Shown one piece after another: positions 44,639 to 52,974 of a stretch of 64,000 bases of DNA. The notes beneath the pieces were generated by a model. It had not been told where the DNA came from. It made no database searches and saw nothing but the letters and a program-made list of their open reading frames with translations. Position 1 is the stretch's first letter. The number at the start of each line of letters is the position of its first letter. The stretch lies in the NCBI RefSeq assembly GCF_007827795.1, contig NZ_VITI01000006.1, forward strand, positions 62,001-126,000. Reading direction: 5' to 3'. This stretch comes from Azospirillum brasilense. GTDB lineage: Bacteria; Pseudomonadota; Alphaproteobacteria; Azospirillales; Azospirillaceae. The translations under genes were made by a program, and so were the position numbers.

Positions 44639-45250
44639 TCAGAACTCGATGCCCGGCTGGGCCTTGATGCCCGCCTGGAAGGGGTGCTTGACCAAGGTCA
44701 TCTCGGTCACGAGGTCGGCGGCCTCGATCAGCTCCGGCTTGGCGGTGCGGCCGGTGACCAGCACATGCAGCCCCTCGCGCCGCCCGGTCAGAACGGGAAG
44801 CACCTCCTCTACCGGCAGATAGCCCATGCGCAGCACGATGTTCAGCTCGTCGAGCACGATCAGGCTGTACCGGGGATCGGCCATCAGCTCCTGCGCCTTG
44901 GCCCAGGCGGCCTTGGCGGCTGCGATGTCGCGCTCGCGGTCCTGGGTTTCCCAGGTGAAGCCCTCGCCCATCGTGTAAAAATCCACGAGGTCGTCGAAGC
45001 GCTCCAGTGCCACCGTCTCGCCGGTGGACCAGGCGCCCTTGACGAACTGCACCACGCCCACGCGCATGCCGTGCCCGGCGGCGCGCAGGATCAGGCCGAA
45101 GGCGGCGGTGGACTTGCCCTTGCCGTTTCCGGTGTTGACCATCAGCAGGCCCTTCTCCTGCGTCTTGCTGGCCATCACCCGGTCGTGCAGCGCCTTGCGC
45201 CGCTTCATCTTCTCGGCGTGGCGTTCGTTCTGGTCGGCGTCCTCGGTCAT
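44639..45250 (-). CDS. cobO: Cob(I)yrinic acid a,c-diamide adenosyltransferase
   Basis: Adenosylates the corrin cobalt (BtuR/CobO/CobA type). The 203-residue protein has a charged N-terminal helix (NERHAEKMKRRKALHDRV), the P-loop GLLMVNTGNGKGKSTAAFGL, GVVQFVKGAWSTGE, and LIVLDELNIVLRMGYL. ATG 45250 overlaps the cobP stop by four bases. It lies between cobP and cobQ, consistent with the aerobic cobalamin pathway order. Confidence 0.96.
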   Translation of the reverse strand: MTEDADQNERHAEKMKRRKALHDRVMASKTQEKGLLMVNTGNGKGKSTAAFGLILRAAGHGMRVGVVQFVKGAWSTGETVALERFDDLVDFYTMGEGFTWETQDRERDIAAAKAAWAKAQELMADPRYSLIVLDELNIVLRMGYLPVEEVLPVLTGRREGLHVLVTGRTAKPELIEAADLVTEMTLVKHPFQAGIKAQPGIEF

Positions 45251-45771
45251 GGTGTCTCTCCCTTCAGCAGCAGCGGCAACCCGGCGGCGACGAAGGCCAC
45301 CCGCTGGGCCACGGCGGCGATGTCCTGGTGCAGCCGCCCCGCATGGTCGCGGAAGCGGCGGGCCAGCGCGTTGTCCGGCACGATGCCCAGCCCCACCTCG
45401 TTGGAAACCAGCACCACCCGCCCTTCCACCCCGGCCAAAGCGTCCAGCAGCTCGGCGGCGCGGGCGGGCACGTCGGCATCCGCCATCATCAGGTTGGACA
45501 GCCACAGCGTCAGGCAGTCGACCAGCACGCTCGTCCCCGTTCCGGCATGGCGGCGCAGCGCGCCGGGCAGGTCGAGCGGCTCCTCCACCGTCGTCCAGCC
45601 GGGGCCGCGGTCCTCCTTGTGGCGGGCGACGCGGTCGGCCATCTCGGCGTCCCAGATCTGGGCGGTGGCGATGTAGACCCACGGGCCGGGCGATGCGGTC
45701 ACCAGTCCCTCGGCGTAGCGGCTCTTGCCGGAGCGGGCGCCGCCCAGGACCAGGGTGATGTCGGTGCTCAT
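45247..45771 (-). CDS. cobP: Adenosylcobinamide kinase/guanylyltransferase CobP/CobU
   Basis: Phosphorylates adenosylcobinamide and transfers GMP to it before the nucleotide loop is added. The 174-residue chain has the P-loop LVLGGARSGKSRYAEGL, the catalytic-His region ADRVARHKEDRGPGW, and VDCLTLWLSNLM with VVLVSNEVGLGIVPDNALAR. It is the first gene of the cobP-cobO-cobQ run. I looked for a cobalamin riboswitch in 45772-45954 and did not find its conserved box. Confidence 0.95.
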   Translation of the reverse strand: MSTDITLVLGGARSGKSRYAEGLVTASPGPWVYIATAQIWDAEMADRVARHKEDRGPGWTTVEEPLDLPGALRRHAGTGTSVLVDCLTLWLSNLMMADADVPARAAELLDALAGVEGRVVLVSNEVGLGIVPDNALARRFRDHAGRLHQDIAAVAQRVAFVAAGLPLLLKGETP

Positions 45772-45954
45772 GACGGTCGGGCCACCTAGACGGTTGCGGG
45801 ATAGGCGACGCTTGGCGGACGGGCGCTTGCGGAACCGGATGGTTAGCGCAGTTGGCGCCCCGGCGCAAACCGCCATGGCGGTTGTCCTCCGCCACCTCCG
45901 TCCCGTACCATCCGCCGCCGCCTTCCTTCCCGAACCATCCCGGAGCCGCCGACC

Positions 45955-46950
45955 GTGACCGACACCAACCGGCCCCGCCCGGCCCTGGCCCGCGCCGCAG
46001 CCTTCCTCCGCCGCCTGACCGGAAAACTGTTCCGCCGCGGCGCGCCCATCCCTCCGCCCCCGCCGAAGCCGGTGCCGGTGACGGAGCCGATGGAATCCGG
46101 GATCTTCACCGGCGACTCCGGCTCGCTCGCCTACCGCCTGTTCGTGCCCGAGGGCGCACCGGCGGAACCGCGCCCGCTGCTGGTCATGCTGCACGGCTGC
46201 ACCCAGTCGCCGGAGGACTTCGCCGTCGGAACCCGCATGAACCGGCTGGCCGGGGAGGCCGGCTGCCTCGTCCTCTATCCGGAGCAGACTCCCGCGGCGA
46301 ACGACAAGAAGTGCTGGAACTGGTTCAACCCCGACCACCAGCGCCGCGAGCGCGGCGAACCGGCGCTGATCGCCGGAGCCGCCCGGCAGGTCCTGGCGGA
46401 GCAAGGGGCCGACCCGCAGCGCGTCTACATCGCCGGGATTTCGGCGGGCGGGTCCGCCGCGATGGTCCTGGCGACCACCCACCCCGACCTGTTCGCCGCC
46501 GTGGGCGTCCATTCCGGCCTGCCCTACGGCTCGGCCAGCGGCGTGCCCTCCGCCCTGCTGGCGATGAAGGCCGGCTCCTCGCCCGGCCAGCGTCCGGCGG
46601 CGGGGGCTCCGGTGGTTCCCGCCATCGTCTTCCACGGCGACGCGGACAAGGTCGTGCACCCGCGCAACGGCGACCATGTGATGGCCCAGGCCACCGCCAA
46701 CGCCGATGGCCTGACCGCAACGACCGAAGACGGCAAAGCCCCCGGCGGACGCGGCTACAGCCGCACCGTCCATCAGGGCCGTGACGGCACAACGTTGTTC
46801 GAGCAATGGACCGTCCTCGGCAGCGGCCACGCCTGGTCCGGCGGCAGCCCGGACGGCACCTACACCGACCCCCAGGGGCCGGACGCCGCGCGGGAGATGC
46901 TGCGCTTCTTCCTGTCCCACCGGCATCCCGCCCCGGCGGAAAGCGCGTGA
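45955..46950 (+). CDS. PHB-depolymerase-family esterase
   Basis: A 331-residue alpha/beta hydrolase of the LpqC/PHB-depolymerase group. The oxyanion region LLVMLHGCTQSPEDFAVGT, the nucleophile in VYIAGISAGGSAAM (GxSxG), Asp in FHGDADKVVHP and His near WTVLGSGHAWSGG complete the triad. The N-terminal 45 residues are basic and proline-rich and may be a cytoplasmic or weak export leader, not a clear signal peptide. The start is GTG 45955, nine bases after GGAG. The substrate may be PHB oligomers or another ester. Confidence 0.9.
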   Translation: MTDTNRPRPALARAAAFLRRLTGKLFRRGAPIPPPPPKPVPVTEPMESGIFTGDSGSLAYRLFVPEGAPAEPRPLLVMLHGCTQSPEDFAVGTRMNRLAGEAGCLVLYPEQTPAANDKKCWNWFNPDHQRRERGEPALIAGAARQVLAEQGADPQRVYIAGISAGGSAAMVLATTHPDLFAAVGVHSGLPYGSASGVPSALLAMKAGSSPGQRPAAGAPVVPAIVFHGDADKVVHPRNGDHVMAQATANADGLTATTEDGKAPGGRGYSRTVHQGRDGTTLFEQWTVLGSGHAWSGGSPDGTYTDPQGPDAAREMLRFFLSHRHPAPAESA

Positions 46951-47036
46951 GTTTGCGGTTACCACTTTTGCACAGCCGAATCCGCGCCGCCCGTGCCATA
47001 AACTCCGTCAGCACCCACCAGCCCACCGATCCGGCC

Positions 47037-47312
47037 ATGCGCGTCACCGCACTCCGCCTCGCTGCCTTCGGCGCCCTCGCGCTGTGCGTGTCGGCGTCGC
47101 CGACAGTCCAGGCCGCCAACGTCTCCGCCGGGCAGGCGGAGGCGAAGGAGGCCGCCAAGTCGCTGGGCAACTGCACGCCCGGTAAGGTGGAGGTGATGAG
47201 CTACGTCACCGGCCGCTCCGGCCAGACGGTGTTCAAGGTGGGCTGCACGGAGGACAAGGACACCTTCGTGCTGGTGCAGTGCCGGTCGCGAATCTGCACG
47301 CTGTTGCGCTGA
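47037..47312 (+). CDS. Small exported protein, unknown
   Basis: A 91-residue product with a signal peptide (LRLAAFGALALCVSAS, then VQAA) and a mature part of about 65 residues with four cysteines (GNCTPG, VGCTED, VQCRSRICTLL). I do not recognise the family. The start is the ATG at 47037; the longer open frame overlaps the esterase gene. It is followed by a lipoprotein gene on the same strand. Confidence 0.65.
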   Translation: MRVTALRLAAFGALALCVSASPTVQAANVSAGQAEAKEAAKSLGNCTPGKVEVMSYVTGRSGQTVFKVGCTEDKDTFVLVQCRSRICTLLR

Positions 47313-47377
47313 TTCACGGCTTGTTAACAGGGTTTGCCTGGAATCCGATTCACACACGGGACGGGGTGCAAGGGGTG

Positions 47378-47764
47378 ATGAGGCTCGCTCAGTCAATCGC
47401 GGTTCTGGCGTTGGCGGCCGTTCCGCTGGGCGCCTGCAGCGGGCCGATGATGGTCGCCAGCGTCGGCGCCGATCTCGCCTCCGTCACCAGCACCAAGAAG
47501 ACGCTCGGCGATCATCTGGTGTCGGCGGCAACCGGGCGCGATTGTTCGTCCGTGTCCTTTTCGGAATCCGGGCACTATTGCCCGGAGAAGGTCTATGTCG
47601 ACCGCTCCCGCCTCTATTGCTACAAAACTCTGGCCGATGTGGACTGTCACCACATTCCCGACCCGCACCGGAACGGCCACACCGCTTTGGCGAGCCCGCC
47701 GCCGGACATCCGCCCGGAACCGCGGCAGCCCGGCTGGATCGAACGGATGACGGCGACGGAGTAA
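47378..47764 (+). CDS. Lipoprotein, unknown
   Basis: A 128-residue protein with a lipoprotein signal peptide: LAQSIAVLALAAVPLGAC, lipobox LGAC, followed by Ser-Gly. The mature part contains five further cysteines, in GRDCSSVSFSESGHYC, RLYCYKT and DVDCHHIP, suggesting disulfides. No family recognised. GGGG lies before the ATG at 47378, and a GTG one codon upstream is equally possible. It follows the small exported protein by 65 bases. Confidence 0.75.
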   Translation: MRLAQSIAVLALAAVPLGACSGPMMVASVGADLASVTSTKKTLGDHLVSAATGRDCSSVSFSESGHYCPEKVYVDRSRLYCYKTLADVDCHHIPDPHRNGHTALASPPPDIRPEPRQPGWIERMTATE

Positions 47765-47779
47765 GCCCGGCGCCGTTGC

Positions 47780-48238
47780 TCAGCGCATCTTCTTCGCCAC
47801 GAAGGCCTTGGCGAGGGTCATCATCGCTTTTTCATGGGTGACGCCACCCTGCCCGCCCTTGCCGGCGGGAACCACCATGGTGGCGGACTTGACCGGAGCG
47901 GGTGAGCCGGCGCGGCCGCGCGTCGGCGCGGCGTCCTCTCCGGGATCGCGGCCGAGGCGGCTCAGCACGTCGGCCAGCGCCTCCTTGCTCAGTGCCGAAT
48001 CCACGGAACCACGGGACCGGCCCGGCTGCGCGGGCGCCGAACGGCTGGGCGCCGACGGACGGACGCCCCGCTCGATTGCCGCAGCGGCGATCGCCTTCAG
48101 GAAGGGCTGCGAGATGCCCAGCAAAAGCTGCGGGTCCTCGGCCGCCCAGGCCATCAGCAGCTTCTGCGCGGTCGCCCGGCTCCCCTTGGCCGCCACCAGC
48201 GCGTCGCGCACCTTGCCGTCCACATAGGAATTCGCCAT
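47780..48238 (-). CDS. Unknown protein with a helical N-terminal domain
   Basis: A 152-residue protein: a helical first part (VRDALVAAKGSRATAQKLLM; LLLGISQPFLKAIAAAAIER), then a disordered Ser/Pro/Arg-rich linker and a short helix at the C-terminus (HEKAMMTLAKAFVAKKMR). GGAGG is nine bases before the ATG at 48238. I do not recognise the family. It is convergent with the lipoprotein gene, with 15 bases between them. Confidence 0.65.
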   Translation of the reverse strand: MANSYVDGKVRDALVAAKGSRATAQKLLMAWAAEDPQLLLGISQPFLKAIAAAAIERGVRPSAPSRSAPAQPGRSRGSVDSALSKEALADVLSRLGRDPGEDAAPTRGRAGSPAPVKSATMVVPAGKGGQGGVTHEKAMMTLAKAFVAKKMR

Positions 48239-48401
48239 CGCCACACGCCTCCGACCGCCGCGGACCCTCATCCGCGAAACTCTGGGACTCTCCGGCGGCA
48301 AGGGTTAACAAAGGGTTGCAGAAGCGGTTGCCCGAACGCGGCGGGGTGCCCCACGGGCTGGGCGGTTGCGCGGCGGGGCGGGAATGGGGGATAGTGGGCC
48401 T

Positions 48402-49055
48402 ATGCTGATCGAAACCTACGCCGACCTGATCTGCCCCTGGTGCTACATCGGAAAGCGGCGGCTTGCCCGTGCGCTGGCCGACCGGCCTCGTGTGCAGGTG
48501 GAACTGCGCTGGCAGCCCTTCCAGCTCAACCCGGACATGGCGCCGGGCGGGATGGAGCGCAGCGCCTATATGGCGGCCAAGTTCGGGGGCACGGAGCGGG
48601 CGCGGCAGATCCATCTGGTGGTCGAGGAAACGGCGGAGCGCGACGGCCTGCCGCTGCGGCTGGACCGCGTCCGGCGCACGCCCAACAGCTTCGACGGGCA
48701 CCGGCTGATCCGCATCGCCGCCCGCCACGGGCTGGGCGACCGGATGGCCGACGCGCTGTTCCATGCCTATTTCGTGGACGGGCTGGACATCGGGGACCGC
48801 GACACGCTGGCCGCGACCGCCGCCGGCCTGGGCTTCGATTTCGCGGACATCAAGACCCTGCTGAACGGCGATGCGGAGACGTCGGCGGTCTTCAACGCCG
48901 ACGCCACGGCGCGCCAACTCGGCCTTCAGGCGGTGCCCTGCTACATCTTCAACCGGCGTTACGCGCTGTCCGGCGCACAGGAGCCCGCCAGCTTCCTCCC
49001 GCTTCTCGACCTCGGGGTGGAGGAGCAGGAAGGTGTGACGGCGGCGGCCGATTGA
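48402..49055 (+). CDS. DsbA-family oxidoreductase, FrnE-like
   Basis: A 217-residue thioredoxin-fold protein with a helical insertion. The redox motif is CPWC in YADLICPWCYIGKRRLARAL near residue 10, and the cis-Pro region is LQAVPCYIFNRRYALSGAQ. There is no signal peptide, so it acts in the cytosol, like FrnE-type isomerases. Its stop overlaps the arfB ATG (TGATG). Confidence 0.92.
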   Translation: MLIETYADLICPWCYIGKRRLARALADRPRVQVELRWQPFQLNPDMAPGGMERSAYMAAKFGGTERARQIHLVVEETAERDGLPLRLDRVRRTPNSFDGHRLIRIAARHGLGDRMADALFHAYFVDGLDIGDRDTLAATAAGLGFDFADIKTLLNGDAETSAVFNADATARQLGLQAVPCYIFNRRYALSGAQEPASFLPLLDLGVEEQEGVTAAAD

Positions 49056-49474
49056 TGATCCGCGTGACGCCCCGCATCAGCTTGGACGAGAGCGAGCTTC
49101 AGGAGAGCTTCATCCGCGCCTCCGGCCCTGGCGGCCAGCACGTCAACAAGACGGACAGCGCGGTTCAATTGCGCTTCGACGTGGCGGCCTCGCCGAACAT
49201 CCCCGACGATGTGAAGGCCCGGCTGGTCCGGCTGGCCGGGTCGCGCATGACGGCGGCAGGCGTGCTGATCATCGTCGGCGACACCTACCGCAGTCAACTG
49301 CGCAACCGCGAGGATGTGCGGGAGCGGTTGATCGACCTGATCCGCGACGCGACGGTGGTGCCCAAGAGCCGCCGTCCGACCAAGCCGACCCTTGGCTCCA
49401 AGAAACGCCGCCTGGAGGCCAAGGGTCAGAGGTCCGACATCAAGCGTTTGCGCTCCGGCAAGCCGGAGGACTGA
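49055..49474 (+). CDS. arfB: Ribosome-rescue hydrolase ArfB (YaeJ)
   Basis: Releases peptides from stalled, non-stop ribosomes. The 139-residue protein has the catalytic GGQ in IRASGPGGQHVNKTDSAVQL and a basic C-terminal tail (SKKRRLEAKGQRSDIKRLRS) that would enter the empty mRNA channel. Lengths and features match ArfB rather than a full release factor. It overlaps the preceding gene by one base. Confidence 0.95.
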   Translation: MIRVTPRISLDESELQESFIRASGPGGQHVNKTDSAVQLRFDVAASPNIPDDVKARLVRLAGSRMTAAGVLIIVGDTYRSQLRNREDVRERLIDLIRDATVVPKSRRPTKPTLGSKKRRLEAKGQRSDIKRLRSGKPED

Positions 49475-49480
49475 CGCCGC

Positions 49481-49924
49481 TTACTGCGTCGTCTTCTGCC
49501 GATTCAGGGAGATCATGTTCCCGCCATACTGGAACTCCGGCAGGTTGGCGAACTGATCCTTGGTCAGCTGGGTCGCCACGATGGCGTCCTGCTGCTGGTT
49601 GTAGCGGACGTTGTCGATGTCCAGCGCCACGTTGCGGCCGCCGATGCCCATGATGCCGCCGGTGGAGACCACCAGCTGGCTCGGACGGTTGCTGCTGTTG
49701 AACAGTACGTCCTCGACCTGCCCCACCTTTTGTCCGTCATAGGCGACGACGGACTTGCCCAGCATGGCCTGCGGCTCGATCCGCGAGGCGGTCTGGAGCG
49801 ACTGCTCGGACATCGGACGGGACGCCTGCTCGCTTCCCCCACCGAACCAGCTCGACGTCTCGGCGCAGCCCGCCAGGGCCAGAAGCGCGAACGCCGACAG
49901 GACCGGAACAGCAACCTTACGCAT
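49481..49924 (-). CDS. PRC-barrel-domain lipoprotein
   Basis: A 147-residue protein with a lipoprotein signal (VPVLSAFALLALAGC, lipobox LAGC) and one PRC-barrel domain (MLGKSVVAYDGQKVGQVEDV, NVALDIDNVRY). PRC-barrels bind RNA or protein partners; in exported form the role is unclear. GAAGGAGG precedes the ATG at 49924. It is convergent with arfB, 6 bases apart. Confidence 0.88.
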   Translation of the reverse strand: MRKVAVPVLSAFALLALAGCAETSSWFGGGSEQASRPMSEQSLQTASRIEPQAMLGKSVVAYDGQKVGQVEDVLFNSSNRPSQLVVSTGGIMGIGGRNVALDIDNVRYNQQQDAIVATQLTKDQFANLPEFQYGGNMISLNRQKTTQ

Positions 49925-50082
49925 AGCCCCCTCCTTCAGACGAGATAACCACGCGGGTTTAAACAGGCCGTGGACCGCAATCGTCACGGTGCCTTGCGGA
50001 GATTGCGCCCGATGGCGCCGGAACGCGCCGCGTCCGGCAGCGTTCTGCACTCTCTCAACTCTCCCCCGAGGCTCCGCCGATC

Positions 50083-51999
50083 ATGGCCGAAGACACCGCC
50101 CGCCGGTTGCAGGCCCGTCCCATCCCGGTGCCGAAGGCCGCCCCGCCCGCCTCCACCCAGACGACGCTGCTGGTCATCGCGCTGGTGGTGGCCACCCTCT
50201 ATCTGGGAAGCAGCATCCTGGTCCCCATCGCGCTGGCGGTGCTGCTGACCTTCGTCCTGGCGCCCATCGTCAGCCGGCTGGAGCGGCTGCGGCTGGGCCG
50301 GGTGCCGTCGGTTCTGGCTGTTGTGGTGCTGGTCTTCGCGGGCATCGCCGCCTTCGGCACGGTGGTCGGCGGGCAGATCGCCGATCTGGCCGACAACCTG
50401 CCCAGCTATCAGCGAAATCTGCACGCCAAGATGGATTCGCTGCGCTCCAGCGCCGCGTCGGCGGGCAGTGGCGGGGTGGTTCAGCAGGCGACCGAAGCAT
50501 TCCGCGATCTGAAGCAGGGATTGGAGCAGGTGACCGGGGAGACCCCGCCCGCCGCCACGTCTCCGGCCAACGCCCTGCCCGCCCCCGGCGCCGCGCGGGA
50601 ACCGGTGCCCGTGCGGATCGAGCAGAACGGGGCCGACGCACTGACCATCATCAGCGATGTGCTGGGGCCGGCCATGGCGCCGGTCGCCACGGCGGGCATG
50701 GTGCTGGTCTTCACCATCTTCATGCTGCTGCAACGCGAGGATCTGCGGGACCGGTTGATCCGGCTGGCCGGGTCCGGCGACCTCAGCCGCACGACGGAGG
50801 CGATGAACGACGCCGGCGAGCGGGTCAGCCGCTATCTGCTGATGCAGTGCGTGGTCAACGTCACCTACGGCCTGCCCATCGGGATCGGTCTGTGGCTGCT
50901 CGGCGTGCCCAACCCGCTGCTGTGGGGCCTGCTGGCGACGGTCCTGCGCTTCATCCCCTTCCTGGGACCGGCGATCGCCGCCACCTTCCCGATCCTGCTG
51001 TCCTTCGCGGTCGATGCGGGGTGGACCTTGCCGCTGCTCTGCATCGCTTTGTTCGTGGCGGTGGAGCTGTTCTCGAACAACGTGGTGGAGCCCTGGCTCT
51101 ACGGCTCCGCCACCGGGCTGTCGTCGCTGGCGATCATCGTTGCGGCGGTGTTCTGGACCACCCTGTGGGGGCCGGTCGGCCTGCTGCTGGCGACTCCGCT
51201 GACCGTCTGCCTCGTGGTGCTGGGGCGGCACGTGCCGCAATTGCATTTCCTGGAGGTGATGCTGGGCGACCGCCCGGTGCTGCCCGACGAGGCCAAGCTG
51301 TACCAGCGCCTGCTCGCCCGCGATCCCATCGAGGCCATGGAGATCGCCGAGGAGCGGATGAACAAGGGCGGCCTGACGGAGACCGGGCACGGCCTGCTGC
51401 TGCCCACCCTGTCGCTGGCCGAGCAGGACCGGCAGCGCAACCGCCTGACACCGGAGGGGCGGCAGGCCGTGGCCGAGGGCATGACGGCCCTGGTCGACGA
51501 GTTGGCCGAAACCATGCCGCCCGCCGCGGCGGAAGCGCCGCTGATCCTGTGCATCGGCGCCCGCAACGACCTGGACGAGGCGGCGGCGGGGCTCCTCGCC
51601 CACACGCTGCGCCCGCGGGGGCTGCGCGCGGACGTGATCGCCTGCGAAACGGTGTCGGTCCGCGCCATCGGCGCCCTCGCCCCGACCGGCGTGTCGGCGG
51701 TGGCCTTGTCCTACTTGGACCCGTCCGCCCTGTCCCACGCCCGGCGGCTGGTGCGCCGCATGCGCCTGCATTTCGGCCCGAACGTGCCGATCCTTCTGTG
51801 CCTGTGGAGCGCACACCCGGAAGCCGAAGCGCCCGAGCACGCCACCTCCCAGACAGCCGCCGACCGGGTCGCGACCAGCCTGACCAGCGCCCTCATGCAC
51901 CTGGAAGAGTTGGGCGTGGTTGCCGCCGCCCCGGAAAACAGCAAGCCGGAGGACAGCAAGCCGGAGGCCACCGAAGCGGAGAAAGCCCGGCCGGATTAA
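50083..51999 (+). CDS. AI-2E/PerM-family transporter with soluble C-terminal domain
   Basis: A 638-residue protein. Residues 25-400 carry about eight membrane segments of the AI-2E transporter family (LGSSILVPIALAVLLTFVLA; LRFIPFLGPAIAATFPILLS; GPVGLLLATPLTVCLVVLGR). The usual family length is 330-400. The rest is soluble: a helical linker, then from about residue 485 a Rossmann-like module (LILCIGARNDLDEAAAGLLA; VSAVALSYLDPSALSHARRL; NVPILLCLWS) resembling a cobalamin-binding-type fold without the His ligand. Substrate unknown. It is monocistronic. Confidence 0.9.
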   Translation: MAEDTARRLQARPIPVPKAAPPASTQTTLLVIALVVATLYLGSSILVPIALAVLLTFVLAPIVSRLERLRLGRVPSVLAVVVLVFAGIAAFGTVVGGQIADLADNLPSYQRNLHAKMDSLRSSAASAGSGGVVQQATEAFRDLKQGLEQVTGETPPAATSPANALPAPGAAREPVPVRIEQNGADALTIISDVLGPAMAPVATAGMVLVFTIFMLLQREDLRDRLIRLAGSGDLSRTTEAMNDAGERVSRYLLMQCVVNVTYGLPIGIGLWLLGVPNPLLWGLLATVLRFIPFLGPAIAATFPILLSFAVDAGWTLPLLCIALFVAVELFSNNVVEPWLYGSATGLSSLAIIVAAVFWTTLWGPVGLLLATPLTVCLVVLGRHVPQLHFLEVMLGDRPVLPDEAKLYQRLLARDPIEAMEIAEERMNKGGLTETGHGLLLPTLSLAEQDRQRNRLTPEGRQAVAEGMTALVDELAETMPPAAAEAPLILCIGARNDLDEAAAGLLAHTLRPRGLRADVIACETVSVRAIGALAPTGVSAVALSYLDPSALSHARRLVRRMRLHFGPNVPILLCLWSAHPEAEAPEHATSQTAADRVATSLTSALMHLEELGVVAAAPENSKPEDSKPEATEAEKARPD

Positions 52000-52001
52000 G
52001 G

Positions 52002-52970
52002 TCAGGAGGGCGCGACGACGGTGCAGACCCGCTTCAGCGCGTCGGCGGCGCGCTCCACGTCCTCGTCCCGCACCAGAATGTAATCGGTGTCGTAGGTGGA
52101 CATGGCGAAGATCGGCACCCGCGCCTGGGCCAGCGGCACCGCGATGCGCGCCAGCACCCCGAACAGCGAGAAATCCAGCGGCCCCGCCACCTTGAAGGCG
52201 CGCCAGCCGCGCTCCGCCGTCACGCCGTCCGGCACGCGGGACTCGCGGCAGAGGATGGACAGTTCTTCGCCCGTGCGGGTGGCGCTGACCAGCGGGTCGG
52301 TCCAGTCGAGCCAGCCGGGCATCCCGTCCCCCGGCGCCAGCCGCGCCACCGCCAGCCGGTCGGGCAGGACCGACAGGGTCAGCGGCTTGGTCTCCGGCAG
52401 CAGGGCGGCGTCCAGCGTGGCGCGGTCCACCTCGAACGGTTTCAGGATACGCTTGGCCCGCGCGGCCAGCGACGGGATGCGCGAGCGCATGGCCCGGCCC
52501 AGCATGTCCGCCGCGACCGGGCGAAGCTCCGGATCGTCCGCCGCCAGATCGACCATGGCCTGAAGCGCGGCGCTCTGCACGATCCGGCTGGCCCGGTTCT
52601 CGAACCAGCCCTCCAGAAGCGCCACGGCGCGCCCGCGCTGCTCCTCTGTCAGGGTCAGGCGTGGCAGAACGGCCGCCAGATGCCAGCGTACCTCCGCCTG
52701 TTCGATGGCCGCGGCTTCGGTCAGCAGCCGTTCCGCGAAGGCGTCCAGCGGACGCGCGTCGCCGCGCGATACCCGCTCCAGGGCGTCGGCGGCGCGCATC
52801 CGCACCCCGGCATCGCCGTCGAACAGGCAGGCGACCAGTTCCGGCAAGAGGGCGGGGTCGGCGGCCACCGCCTCCGCCACCGTGGGAATGTCGCCGAAGG
52901 CCCGCCGGTCACCGCCGAGCGACAGGGCCTTCGCCAAGCCCCTGTCCTTGGGCCGGCTATCTTTCCTCAT
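52002..52970 (-). CDS. HEAT-repeat and ACT-domain fusion protein
   Basis: A 322-residue protein. Residues 20-190 are alpha-helical repeats of HEAT type (VACLFDGDAGVRMRAADALE; AALQAMVDLAADDPELRPVA). Residues about 195-322 are an ACT_7-like module (LTLSVLPDRLAVARLAPGDG; FKVAGPLDFSLFGVLARIAV; FAMSTYDTDYILVRDEDVER), normally a 130-residue stand-alone protein thought to sense amino acids. The single uninterrupted frame supports a true fusion. It starts 4 bases after the mfd stop, so it is likely in the sdhE-mfd transcript. Confidence 0.85.
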   Translation of the reverse strand: MRKDSRPKDRGLAKALSLGGDRRAFGDIPTVAEAVAADPALLPELVACLFDGDAGVRMRAADALERVSRGDARPLDAFAERLLTEAAAIEQAEVRWHLAAVLPRLTLTEEQRGRAVALLEGWFENRASRIVQSAALQAMVDLAADDPELRPVAADMLGRAMRSRIPSLAARAKRILKPFEVDRATLDAALLPETKPLTLSVLPDRLAVARLAPGDGMPGWLDWTDPLVSATRTGEELSILCRESRVPDGVTAERGWRAFKVAGPLDFSLFGVLARIAVPLAQARVPIFAMSTYDTDYILVRDEDVERAADALKRVCTVVAPS

Positions 52971-52974
52971 GGCC

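Noticed and set aside
45772..45954. Cobalamin riboswitch upstream of cobP
   Set aside because: The conserved B12 box and surrounding helices are not recognisable on the minus strand.
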